Below are positions 15,141 through 21,261 of a stretch of 24,979 nt of DNA, piece after piece. Made by a program: the position numbers and the translations under genes. This DNA comes from SIG578 sp045655125 (lineage in GTDB: Bacteria > Bacillota > Clostridia > Oscillospirales > Ruminococcaceae): assembly GCA_045655125.1 (NCBI GenBank), contig JAZOOR010000012.1, positions 1 to 24,979 of the forward strand, read 5' to 3'. Each line of letters begins with the position of its first letter. Position 1 is the first letter of the stretch. The notes beneath the pieces were generated by a model, which was not told where the DNA came from, did not search any database, and saw only the letters and a program-made list of their open reading frames with translations.

Positions 15141-15716
15141 TTATTTCAAAGGCGGTAGGCCCATTACAGCCCTCGCCTTTGCATCATCGGTTTCACTACC
15201 GATATTTCTTGTTGCTCCGCCCTCAAGCCTAAAGGCTGTTACACCCTTAAAGGCGGTAGCGTCGTTTTTGGTAAGCTCATGAAAGATATCTGCATCGCTC
15301 TTGCCTTCAAAATCCTTGTTTTCAAGAGCTTCGCCGAACTTCTTAAGGTAATCAGCTTTTATTGCATCATGATTCCACTCTTTCTCACCCGAAACAGTGT
15401 TAAAACGATTTGCAATACCGTCTGCTTTCTCTTTTGCAAGGCGGTCCGCTTCTGCCTTTTCTTCCTTTTCTTTGATTTCATTTTGCAGAGTTTCAAATTT
15501 AGTCTTAAAGTCCTCTGCGGTGGCATTGTCATTCTTCAGCTTTTCGAGTTCCTCGGTGAGAGAGTTATAGGAAGTTTCCTTTTCCGAAAGCTTATTCTGA
15601 AGCTCTGTAAGCTTAGATTTTTCGCTCTCGATTTCCTTAGACCTCTCAGCAAAAATCTTCTCTGCTGTTTCCTTTTCGATGCCTAATTCTTCAAGATACT
15701 TTACTGTAATTGCCAT
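15141..15716 (-). CDS. Scaffold protein (GP20-type)
   Basis: A 191-residue protein of the phage minor structural GP20 group, acting as internal scaffold for capsid assembly. YLEELGIEKETAEKIFAERSKEI at the N terminus precedes a long heptad coiled coil (about 25-100: KLTELQNKLSEKE, LEKLKNDNATAEDFK), and the end FRLEGGATRNIGSETDDAKARAVMGLPPLK is the family's usual C terminus. Ribosome site AGAAAGGATG. Spacing of 25 bases to the capsid gene. Confidence 0.92.
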   Translation of the reverse strand: MAITVKYLEELGIEKETAEKIFAERSKEIESEKSKLTELQNKLSEKETSYNSLTEELEKLKNDNATAEDFKTKFETLQNEIKEKEEKAEADRLAKEKADGIANRFNTVSGEKEWNHDAIKADYLKKFGEALENKDFEGKSDADIFHELTKNDATAFKGVTAFRLEGGATRNIGSETDDAKARAVMGLPPLK

Positions 15717-15808
15717 GTGGTTTACATCCTTTCTGCGTTTAAGTCTGTTTTAAGTGAGTTTCTTTGCACTTCGCCTGACTGTTTTAAGTCTGATCTACTG
15801 ACTAAATA

Positions 15809-15848
15809 TAAAAAAGCCGCAACAACTCATTTAAGAATTGTTACGGCT
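15809..15848 (-). terminator. Rho-independent terminator upstream of the scaffold gene
   Basis: On the minus strand AGCCGTAACAA pairs with TTGTTGCGGCT (one G-U pair), followed by T6. It ends transcripts coming from the portal/minor capsid side. No consensus promoter is visible in the 90 bases between it and the scaffold start, which holds a repeated CTTAAAACAG element. Confidence 0.82.
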
Positions 15849-15871
15849 CTTGGCTCTGTGGCTCTTGGCTC
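15845..15871. repeat. 12-bp direct repeat GGCTCTTGGCTC
   Basis: GGCTCTTGGCTC occurs at 15845-15856 and again at 15860-15871, three bases apart, between the Com-like stop codon and the terminator stem. It may be slippage-derived; no function is evident. Confidence 0.6.
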
Positions 15872-15993
15872 TATTTATTTTGCACCGGAATTTCAACCTC
15901 GTGTTTGCATCCCTTGCATTTTATGTACACCTTTCCATCCCGGACAATAGCTATAAGCTTTCCGCATTCACATTTAATAGGTTTTTCCGTGAT
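15871..15993 (-). CDS. Com-like zinc ribbon protein with apparent ATC start
   Basis: A 40-residue protein reading TEKPIKCECGKLIA after the start and ending HEVEIPVQNK. C8-x-C10 and C26-x2-C29 form a zinc ribbon like that of the Mu Com translational activator, a family often placed beside phage head genes. Frame analysis shows a stop codon 9 bases before the first conserved residues and no ATG, GTG or TTG in frame. The only codon at correct spacing from the ribosome site AGAGGTG is ATC at 15991-15993, where family members begin M-T-E. The start sits inside a perfect palindrome GTGATGCATCAC (15989-16000). It is either translated from AUC or lost its start recently. Beyond it, 15994-16064 shows no gene. 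Confidence 0.7.
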   Translation of the reverse strand: MTEKPIKCECGKLIAIVRDGKVYIKCKGCKHEVEIPVQNK

Positions 15994-16064
15994 GCATCAC
16001 CTCTGGGTGTATGAGTATTTCTAACAACACATTATACTTTAAAAATATAGGTATTCTTTGTATT

Positions 16065-16304
16065 TTATCTTAGGATATCTGGAAGTTCATCATATCCAGG
16101 GTCTCCTGGTCTTACAAACCTGTCGTTTTTTTTATCATACCTACGCGCTCTATCATCTAATACAATAACTGCGTCATTGGGTAAATCCTCAAATGATATA
16201 TTATCGATATCTCTTAAAGAATATTTTTTATTTCCTTCCAATCTAATCAATCTCCATTCTAAAAGAAAGTCCATATTTATTACAAAAATTTTGTGTACCC
16301 TCAA
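16065..16304 (-). CDS. Small protein behind the capsid-effector gene, start uncertain
   Basis: An open frame ending LDDRARRYDKKNDRFVRPGDPGYDELPDILR. The well-structured part begins near LIRLEGNKKYSLRDIDNISFEDLPNDAVIVLDD, so true translation may begin at a TTG close to 16245-16255, after GGAG. The longest version starts at TTG (16304) without a ribosome site and would overlap the remnant upstream. I do not recognise a domain. Position after a toxin-like capsid protein makes an accessory or immunity role possible. The sequence is AT-rich like the rest of this segment. Confidence 0.5.
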   Translation of the reverse strand: MRVHKIFVINMDFLLEWRLIRLEGNKKYSLRDIDNISFEDLPNDAVIVLDDRARRYDKKNDRFVRPGDPGYDELPDILR

Positions 16305-16398
16305 TTTCTGCTTGATGCAAATATGCTAACAATGGTTTACCTTCTTGTGCGGCTCTATCTTTTAATTTTACAATCGCTTCATCAATAAATTCGTTATA
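16243..16398 (-). pseudogene. Gene remnant cut at a REP-like palindrome
   Basis: An open stretch of 51 codons reading YNEFIDEAIVKLKDRAAQ and later PLLAYLHQAEIEGTQNF, ending at TAG. It looks like an authentic helical protein but has no start: immediately upstream is the palindrome at 16399-16423, which introduces TGA in frame. Upstream of the palindrome the same frame continues (KQIKAS) back toward the stop of the preceding gene, again without ATG. The likeliest reading is a small gene of the capsid-effector cluster broken by insertion of the palindrome. Confidence 0.55.
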
Positions 16399-16423
16399 CA
16401 ATCAGGGGACGGTTCTCTGATTG
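16399..16423. mobile_element. REP-like palindrome with GGGACGGTTCT core
   Basis: CAATCAG (16399-16405) and CTGATTG (16417-16423) flank GGGACGGTTCT. Palindromes with a GGGACGG(T)TC core scattered through Bacillota and Clostridia genomes are associated with REP-type (TnpA/RAYT, Y1) transposases as passive elements. No transposase is in the window. Confidence 0.6.
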
Positions 16424-16439
16424 CTTGCTTTAATTTGTT

Positions 16440-16637
16440 TTATAAAAATATTATTTCTTTTCCAACAAAATCCCCTTTTGCTTCAATAGCTATGCTTTCT
16501 GGCAAATCATAGACAATTACGGACTCATATTCTTTTTCATCTATTGAAAGTTTCCTGAAATTAGTATTCGGAACAGGAGCGTTTAAACATAAGACTGTAT
16601 ATTTTCCTGCATCTAATTGTTTTATAATCTTAATCAT
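16440..16637 (-). CDS. Small protein downstream of the capsid-effector gene
   Basis: A 65-residue protein. The start is put at the second ATG (MIKIIKQLDAGKYTV) because AAAGGA lies ten bases before it; the first ATG, nine bases upstream, is too close to that site. A compact beta-rich protein: YTVLCLNAPVPNTNFRKL, then EYESVIVYDLPESIAIEAKGDFVGKEIIFL, the last part suggesting a small barrel. The short overlap with the preceding capsid gene and its position behind a toxin-like domain make an immunity role a reasonable hypothesis. Unknown family. Confidence 0.6.
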   Translation of the reverse strand: MIKIIKQLDAGKYTVLCLNAPVPNTNFRKLSIDEKEYESVIVYDLPESIAIEAKGDFVGKEIIFL

Positions 16638-18285
16638 ACCACTCATTCCTTTCTTTCATTTCTCGCATTAGTTCTTTATAACTTTCAAGTTGACTCTTTG
16701 TCAATTCCACCTCATTGTCGGGTATATGATATTTTTCGGTCATAGACAAAAGATATTCTTTAGCATCTATCTCATTTAAGATTATCCTTTGCTTATCATT
16801 ATATTGATTATTGAGTCCTTTTTTATTTTGCAAAAAGTGATGTGTTTCTTCCAAAACATCCGATACAGTTGCATCTTCCCTAAAATATATAACATCACCG
16901 ATTGTTACAGCAGATGCATTTTTTGATTTTAAATGCTCTAACCATTCATCTTTTGCTATTCTTATATCCGCACCTTGTTTAATAATAGGATTAGTAATCT
17001 TATGATAAGTCGGCTTATCAATGATTTTCCTTCCATCAGAAGTGACTCTTCTATGAGTTGCACCTTTTCTATACATTTCAATACTAATACTGTTTTTTGA
17101 ACTTGTCAACCCTTTGCTAACATTAGAGACAGCATAAACGACAACTCTCTGCTTCTGAGACTTGAATCCCGTCTGCTCGCAAATTGAATCATATTTTTTA
17201 TTGATTGCGCTCAGTCTCTGGCGGTGCTGCCTTGCACCTTCCTCATCGCCTGCAGCTTTAAGTGCGACAATAGTATTCTTCTCTTTTCTCGCTTCGGTCT
17301 CGAGTCTGCGCATAGCTTGCTGCCACTCATAGCCGCTCTTTTCTACACCGTCAACAGTTTTCTTTTCCTTGTCTTTGCGTTTAAGCTCTGCAAGCTCCTC
17401 ATCGCTGTAAGTCGGCTCTGAAATCCCTAATATAATTGGAGTCTTAAAATGCAGACAGCCATAGTCATCAAGTCTGGCAAGAGCTCCTTCGGCGCTTTCA
17501 TAGGTTACACCGTTTATCGTCTTTTTGCCATCGAGGGAATATTGCTTGCCCTGCATAAATTCGTGGCTTGGACGGGGATTCGAGTGGTAGTCTATCTCGA
17601 TACCGTCGCATCCCAGCTCCTCACCTATCATGTTGTCGTATTCAACGCTTACCTGCTTAGCTCCCCAAAGAACATTGGAACGGACAGCGGATTCAAGGCT
17701 TCTTGTAATTCCGCCGCCATAATCAACTCTAATCCCGCTCCCGCCAAGAGCTTCAATAGTTCGTCGCATAGCGGTATTAAAATCGGTTGCGCCGGTTGCA
17801 ACCTCTGCGCAGGCTTTTCCGAGGGCATCATACATTGACGATTTTAAATCGCGGAAATTTCCAGCCTCATCCAAAAAACCGAGAGCCTTCGTTTTACTTA
17901 TATTTATCATTGTCTCGGCAGAGCTTTTGGCATAGGCTCTGACAAGTGCCTGAAGCTCTCGGCTCTCAGAAAAAGGAATAAAAGGCTTATTGCGATAATC
18001 ATAAAGATATTTATTATCCTTATGCTGACTGTCTATAACATCTCCGTACATCTTTTCGATTTGCGAAACATTATATCCTGTAACTCTTGCAAGCTGCCTT
18101 GTAATATCATCCATATCCTGCTTTACCACAGCGATATTGTTAAGCTGCTTCACATCTGCAGGCGAAAGCTTACCTGTTTTATTTATGCGAGCGCCGATAT
18201 ATTCAAGTGTCCTCGTTTCCCAGCCTGCAATATTCTCAAACAATAAATCGGCTTGCTTCTGAAGGTTTTCAGTCGCTTTGCTCAT
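16630..18285 (-). CDS. Minor capsid protein with toxin-like C-terminal domain
   Basis: A 551-residue protein. Residues 1-385 match the phage minor capsid protein 2 group (SPP1 gp7/MuF-related): ADLLFENIAGWETRTLEYIGARI, ARVTGYNVSQIEKMYGD, YDALGKACAEVATGATDFNTAMRR, and DYHSNPRPSHEFMQGKQYSL. A basic region (KQRVVVYAVSN) ends this part. Residues about 425-545 are an extension with EETHH (479-483) and NEIDAKEYL (504-512), a H/E arrangement reminiscent of zincin-like metallopeptidase toxin domains. Such effector tails on MuF-type proteins are injected with phage DNA. The final part is AT-richer than the first, suggesting recent acquisition. Activity unproven. Confidence 0.85.
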   Translation of the reverse strand: MSKATENLQKQADLLFENIAGWETRTLEYIGARINKTGKLSPADVKQLNNIAVVKQDMDDITRQLARVTGYNVSQIEKMYGDVIDSQHKDNKYLYDYRNKPFIPFSESRELQALVRAYAKSSAETMINISKTKALGFLDEAGNFRDLKSSMYDALGKACAEVATGATDFNTAMRRTIEALGGSGIRVDYGGGITRSLESAVRSNVLWGAKQVSVEYDNMIGEELGCDGIEIDYHSNPRPSHEFMQGKQYSLDGKKTINGVTYESAEGALARLDDYGCLHFKTPIILGISEPTYSDEELAELKRKDKEKKTVDGVEKSGYEWQQAMRRLETEARKEKNTIVALKAAGDEEGARQHRQRLSAINKKYDSICEQTGFKSQKQRVVVYAVSNVSKGLTSSKNSISIEMYRKGATHRRVTSDGRKIIDKPTYHKITNPIIKQGADIRIAKDEWLEHLKSKNASAVTIGDVIYFREDATVSDVLEETHHFLQNKKGLNNQYNDKQRIILNEIDAKEYLLSMTEKYHIPDNEVELTKSQLESYKELMREMKERNEWYD

Positions 18286-18288
18286 TTA

Positions 18289-19632
18289 TTATGCACCGCC
18301 TAACATACGCTCAATAGCGCTGTCGGTATCTGCCGTATTCTGCACCTTGATGTCTGCGAGCTTCTTCTCGATATCCTCCTCTGATAGATTAGGATAAAGC
18401 CACTTAGTAAGGTCAGACGCCTCAATAGCGCCCGCTCCCTTAGCCTCAACAAGCCTTTTCCACTGCTCTGCAGGGTCTTCAAACGGGTCATACCAATCTG
18501 ACCTGTAACTCCAAAGGTCAGAAGAAACATTGAGAAATATTGAATCTGCCTTTAGGGTCATAAGGTTTCCTGCATCAATAGAGCTGTGTATCTTATTGAG
18601 CAAGGCAATAGTATCGGCATTAGCTCTTTTAACCGCCGTAGCCGTTGCAGTTTCTGCAGTCTGATTGTCTGTCAGAATTCCCTTTGAGGTACCGACCTGT
18701 TTTTCATACAGCGCTAAATCTCCAACGAGCTTAGAGTAATGCTCGCTATATCTCAGATTCGGATTAAATATATCTATATTCTTTCCGCCCTGACCCGCTT
18801 TGCTATATACGGGAATAATGTTGTCGGCAATCTTATACTGCTTCGCCTCATCATCTTTAAGCAGATTTCTGGGGTCTGTAAATATAACAGACTTTCCGTT
18901 TTTGAATTCCGATTCAATAAGCTTTAAATCATTGAATATTTTTTCCTCAATATCTGCGCAGCCAAAATTAAGCGGTACACCATAAACCGATGAAAGACCT
19001 CTGCTCGATGCAGGTGACTTATATCTGCCCGCTCCAATATTTATTGCGTTTGTAAAGGAATAAGACTGCTCTGTGAGTTCATCCCATTTTTCAAGGGTGG
19101 TAGTTCGGTTGTTATCATCTGCAATTCTATACGAAACAGTCAGAGTATTATTATCATCGAGCTTATGATGTCTGCACAAATAATAAACTCGGCTTTTCTC
19201 ATCAATATACCAGTCAATAATTCCTTCAAGCTCTTTTATCTCGGCGCCGTCCATACTCAAAATGCGAACCTGCTGCTGTGTCAGATAGGAGTGGATTATC
19301 TTTCCTGTGCTGTCGGTTGCAGGGAAGACCCAATAATCGCCCTCAGCAAGCATATTTTCGGTAATCTCAAACCTCTTAGCCTCAAGGTCTTCGCAAAGCA
19401 TCTTAAGGGATTCCGCCTGTGCACTGTCACTCTCGACCTCGAAGGTCGCCTCAGTATTTGCGAGATTATTAAGCTTACTTACAAAAATATCAAGAAAGTT
19501 TATGCTTTTTATATCCCGCCAATCCTGTGTTAAACTTTCTACAGGTCCTTTAAACACCTTGTTATAAGCGCTCCTAAAGGTTTCCCAAAATGTCTGCCAA
19601 AACGCTTTGAATTTCTGAAAAATTGTTCTCAC
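18289..19632 (-). CDS. Portal protein
   Basis: A 447-residue portal of the SPP1 gp6 type, forming the dodecameric DNA gate. Recognisable are WRDIKSINFLDIFVSKLNNLANTEATFEVESD near the start, NMLAEGDYWVFPATDSTGKI, VPLNFGCADIEEKIFNDLKLIESEFKNGKSVIF, YEKQVGTSKGILTDNQTAETATATAVKRANADTIALLNKI in the clip/crown part. It precedes the minor capsid gene as usual. Start is a GTG (MRTIFQKF) with its ribosome-like AGGAG overlapping it, so the signal is poor; no better start exists nearby. Confidence 0.9.
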   Translation of the reverse strand: MRTIFQKFKAFWQTFWETFRSAYNKVFKGPVESLTQDWRDIKSINFLDIFVSKLNNLANTEATFEVESDSAQAESLKMLCEDLEAKRFEITENMLAEGDYWVFPATDSTGKIIHSYLTQQQVRILSMDGAEIKELEGIIDWYIDEKSRVYYLCRHHKLDDNNTLTVSYRIADDNNRTTTLEKWDELTEQSYSFTNAINIGAGRYKSPASSRGLSSVYGVPLNFGCADIEEKIFNDLKLIESEFKNGKSVIFTDPRNLLKDDEAKQYKIADNIIPVYSKAGQGGKNIDIFNPNLRYSEHYSKLVGDLALYEKQVGTSKGILTDNQTAETATATAVKRANADTIALLNKIHSSIDAGNLMTLKADSIFLNVSSDLWSYRSDWYDPFEDPAEQWKRLVEAKGAGAIEASDLTKWLYPNLSEEDIEKKLADIKVQNTADTDSAIERMLGGA

Positions 19633-19655
19633 TCCTATTTCATAATTAAATTAAC

Positions 19656-19760
19656 TTACTTTTTCTTTTTGCTCATCAGCTTTAAAACAAGGAATTTTAT
19701 AAGCTTTGCTACTCCTAAGCCAATCATTACCACTGCAAGAATTGTTAAAAACTCTTTCAT
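19656..19760 (-). CDS. 34-residue single-helix membrane peptide
   Basis: A short gene with a perfect ribosome site (AAGGAGG, seven bases before ATG). It reads MKEFLTILAVVMIGLGVAKL then a second hydrophobic-basic half ending SKKKK. One transmembrane helix with a positive tail inside. Located just upstream of the portal, behind the micropeptide/hairpin unit. No known family recognised; a lysis-control or membrane-active peptide is possible. Confidence 0.6.
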   Translation of the reverse strand: MKEFLTILAVVMIGLGVAKLIKFLVLKLMSKKKK

Positions 19761-19797
19761 AGAATTTCCTCCTTGATTTTCTATTTTTTATATGGTA

Positions 19798-19828
19798 CAA
19801 TCAAGGGGAGGGGTTCTCCCCTCGATTG
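19798..19828 (-). repeat. GC-rich hairpin after the 41-residue micropeptide
   Basis: CAATC-G-AGGGG and CCCCT-T-GATTG pair around a short loop. A GAGGGG...CCCCTCCCC core and a following GTACC also appear behind the micropeptide at 23474-23590. There is no T-tract, so it looks like a stability or regulatory structure rather than a terminator. Confidence 0.55.
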
Positions 19829-19836
19829 TCGGTTGA

Positions 19837-19962
19837 TTACAACCATTTGGCTATCAGGGCTATCAAAACCCCGACAATCAGGTCAATCAAACCGCTTATA
19901 ATCAACTCTGCCAAGTTGATATTCGGTTTGTTTGACCTTCTTTTTTTACCGCTATTATACAC
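19837..19962 (-). CDS. 41-residue membrane micropeptide (copy B)
   Basis: A short open frame beginning at GTG (VYNSGKKRRSNKPN), with a basic head and one long hydrophobic helix (LAELIISGLIDLIVGVLIAL) ending AKWL. It parallels the 38-residue peptide at 23474-23590: Lys/Arg-rich start, KP, (I/L)AELII, hydrophobic helix, KW(W/L) end, then a GC-rich hairpin. The ribosome site is poor and the start may be decayed. It lies 11 bases after the HNH gene. Function unknown; the layout suits a toxic or signalling membrane peptide. Confidence 0.5.
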   Translation of the reverse strand: MYNSGKKRRSNKPNINLAELIISGLIDLIVGVLIALIAKWL

Positions 19963-19973
19963 TATCCGAGCGA

Positions 19974-20492
19974 CTATTTAATATTTTTATAACTCTTTCC
20001 CTGTAGTATTTTATATATAGTCATCTCACAGACATTGTATTTTCTTGCCATTGCTAAAACACCATTAGAACCTTTTGAGCCTTTAATATACTCTTTTCTA
20101 ATCGTTTGGACATCTTGCTCTGTCAACTTTCGGATGTGTTTTTGCGTGACCAAACCAGATTTCACAGCGTGTTGCATATTTTCTGAATGAGTACACCATT
20201 CAAGATTTGAAATATGATTATTTGATTTGTTCCCATCAATGTGATTAACCTCTGGTTTATTTTCAGGATTAGGAATAAATGCTTGTGCAACCAATCTATG
20301 TAATTTAAAAGTACTTTTTTTCTCCCTCCTCACTAAATTAATTTGTAGATAACCATTATGGCTCTTATAAGGGCTTAATATTTTTTCTCGTGGCTTTTGA
20401 TTACAGTCCCTCAAACTCCTAACTCTACCCAAATTACTTATTTGATAAACACTTTCGTATCCATCAATATCTTTCCAAATTTCCTTATCCAT
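19974..20492 (-). CDS. HNH homing endonuclease (NUMOD4 type)
   Basis: A 172-residue free-standing homing endonuclease. NUMOD4 at the N terminus (EIWKDIDGYESVYQISNLGRVRSL, about 4-27), an HNH core at 65-100 (HRLVAQAFIPNPENKPEVNHIDGNKSNNHISNLEWCT; H65, N83-H84, N92), and a C-terminal helix-turn-helix at about 124-168 (LTEQDVQTIRKEY...ARKYNVCEMTIYKIL) for DNA recognition. These selfish genes often sit beside terminase or portal genes. It overlaps the previous small gene by 8 bases and lacks its own ribosome site, so translation is coupled. Confidence 0.92.
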   Translation of the reverse strand: MDKEIWKDIDGYESVYQISNLGRVRSLRDCNQKPREKILSPYKSHNGYLQINLVRREKKSTFKLHRLVAQAFIPNPENKPEVNHIDGNKSNNHISNLEWCTHSENMQHAVKSGLVTQKHIRKLTEQDVQTIRKEYIKGSKGSNGVLAMARKYNVCEMTIYKILQGKSYKNIK

Positions 20493-20664
20493 TTTGGCTC
20501 ACCGCATTTACTCCTTCACAATAGCCTTGATAGTAAGCCTCGTTTATTTGCTTTGTAAGCTTTAAAATAAGCTCCATATTTTTCTCACTTATCGTCCTAT
20601 TTTCTTTTGTTTTCACCATTTCTACATATTCCTGAATTGTGTCTTTCGTAATTGGTAATATCAT
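20485..20664 (-). CDS. 59-residue unknown protein before the HNH gene
   Basis: A small helical protein reading MILPITKDTIQEYVEMVKTK, then MELILKLTKQINEAYYQGYCEG to SQNG. A CAGGAG ribosome site lies 9 bases before the ATG. Its stop overlaps the HNH start. No membrane segment or known motif; the Tyr-rich QINEAYYQGYCEG helix suggests dimerisation. Its start lies close to the -35 box of a plus-strand promoter pointing the other way. Confidence 0.6.
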   Translation of the reverse strand: MILPITKDTIQEYVEMVKTKENRTISEKNMELILKLTKQINEAYYQGYCEGVNAVSQNG

Positions 20665-20690
20665 AATAAAAACTCCTGTTCAATTTTAGT

Positions 20691-20719
20691 TTGACAGAAG
20701 TAAAATCATACGCTATAAT
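20691..20719 (+). promoter_or_regulatory. Consensus plus-strand promoter of a small RNA candidate
   Basis: TTGACA (20691-20696), 17 bases, TATAAT (20714-20719). It points away from the late operon and toward a structured segment that ends in a terminator, with no open frame between them. Confidence 0.82.
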
Positions 20720-20725
20720 AAATAA

Positions 20726-20802
20726 GCGTTTAGATTAACTTCTATCGCGAGGCAACGGATAACGCTTTTCTTTCCACGGAGCAGCGTGTCCGTTGTTTTT
20801 TT
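20726..20802 (+). ncRNA. Candidate structured small RNA, about 77 nt
   Basis: From the expected start near 20726 to a T7 tract (20796-20802) there is no open frame but strong pairing. CAACGGA (20753-20759) pairs with TCCGTTG (20789-20795), continued by ACGCT (20762-20766) with AGCGT (20783-20787), giving the terminator stem. GCGTT (20726-20730) can instead pair with AACGC (20761-20765), so two exclusive folds exist. The RNA lies antisense to nothing but intergenic DNA and ends at the stop codon of the 58-residue gene on the other strand. It could be a trans-acting antisense RNA. I do not recognise a known family. Confidence 0.6.
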
Positions 20803-20977
20803 ACTCTGTTTCTAACCCTTTACGAATAAGGCGCTTAATTTCTGTTTGTATCGGTTTACCCTCAATAGCATCAAGAATATCTTTGTCACTTTTTCTATTA
20901 AGTTTTAACCCAATAAATCTTGTGTTCGCTTTATCGTATTTTTCTTGTGGGGTCAGTTTCTTGCCGTTTTCGCTGAT
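20801..20977 (-). CDS. 58-residue small protein with apparent ATC start
   Basis: A small protein reading SENGKKLTPQEKYDKANTRF, then a region with LKLNRKSDKDILDAIEGKP and ending IKRLIRKGLETE. It resembles short MSENGxxLTPxQKYDxANT proteins of Firmicutes mobile elements with an Arc-like ribbon-helix-helix layout (strand with LKLN, then two helices). No ATG, GTG or TTG is in frame between an upstream TGA and the first conserved residue; two ATC codons (20975-20980) sit 6-9 bases after AAAGGA, and the family start M-S-E would be the second. Probable AUC initiation or recent start loss. Confidence 0.65.
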   Translation of the reverse strand: MSENGKKLTPQEKYDKANTRFIGLKLNRKSDKDILDAIEGKPIQTEIKRLIRKGLETE

Positions 20978-20978
20978 G

Positions 20979-21019
20979 ATATCACGTCCTTTCTTGACAT
21001 TTGGGGCAAAACGTGATAT
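20979..21019 (-). promoter_or_regulatory. Stem-loop covering start of the 58-residue gene
   Basis: On the minus strand ATATCACGT (21011-21019) pairs perfectly with ACGTGATAT (20979-20987). The 3' arm runs from the edge of the ribosome site (AAAGGA) to the ATC start, so folding would hide the initiation region. Probably limits translation of this gene. Confidence 0.5.
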
Positions 21020-21035
21020 ATTTGAGTAAAAGAGT

Positions 21036-21055
21036 GGGCGGCGGCAAGTCCGCCC
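21036..21055 (-). terminator. Weak terminator-like hairpin
   Basis: GGGCGG and CCGCCC pair around an 8-base loop; on the minus strand ACTCTTTTAC follows, a poor T-tract. It lies between the 40-residue and the 58-residue genes and may reduce readthrough. Confidence 0.4.
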
Positions 21056-21073
21056 AATTCTTTTCTGTTGTCA

Positions 21074-21109
21074 GAAGCATTACTGATTAAGTAATGCTTC
21101 TATTTTTTT
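21074..21109 (+). terminator. Plus-strand terminator in the cassette
   Basis: GAAGCATTACT and AGTAATGCTTC form a perfect 11-bp stem with a 5-base loop, followed on the plus strand by TA and T7. It would stop plus-strand transcripts from entering the terminase gene in antisense. On the minus strand it covers the end of the 40-residue gene without a T-tract. Confidence 0.65.
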
Positions 21110-21202
21110 AATGGCTTCCTCTTTGTTGTCGCTTCCCTTTAGGATTTCAAGCACCATTTCAAGAATTTTTTTGAACTGATAATCTGTCATATTTTCTTGC
21201 AT
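21080..21202 (-). CDS. 40-residue helical protein behind a strong promoter
   Basis: A short gene reading MQENMTDYQFKKILEMVLEI and ending IKKIEALLNQ. A strong ribosome site (AAAGGAGAAAAT) precedes the ATG, and a consensus promoter with a palindromic spacer lies 60 bases upstream. The protein is a small amphipathic helical bundle with no known motif; similar Tyr-Gln-Phe-Lys-Lys short proteins occur in Firmicutes phages. Its last codons lie within a perfect hairpin (21074-21109). Probably the first gene of the terminase-portal cassette and a candidate regulator of it. Confidence 0.62.
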   Translation of the reverse strand: MQENMTDYQFKKILEMVLEILKGSDNKEEAIKKIEALLNQ

Positions 21203-21261
21203 ATTTTCTCCTTTCTCGTCTTGCCCCGTTACTCGTCTTGGTTTCCCTTGACTGTGACTAT

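Noticed and set aside
20793..21029. Plus-strand frame of 78 codons in the cassette
   Set aside because: Opposite the 58-residue Arc-like gene, which has family resemblance and a ribosome site; the plus-strand frame starts within the T-tract of the small-RNA terminator.
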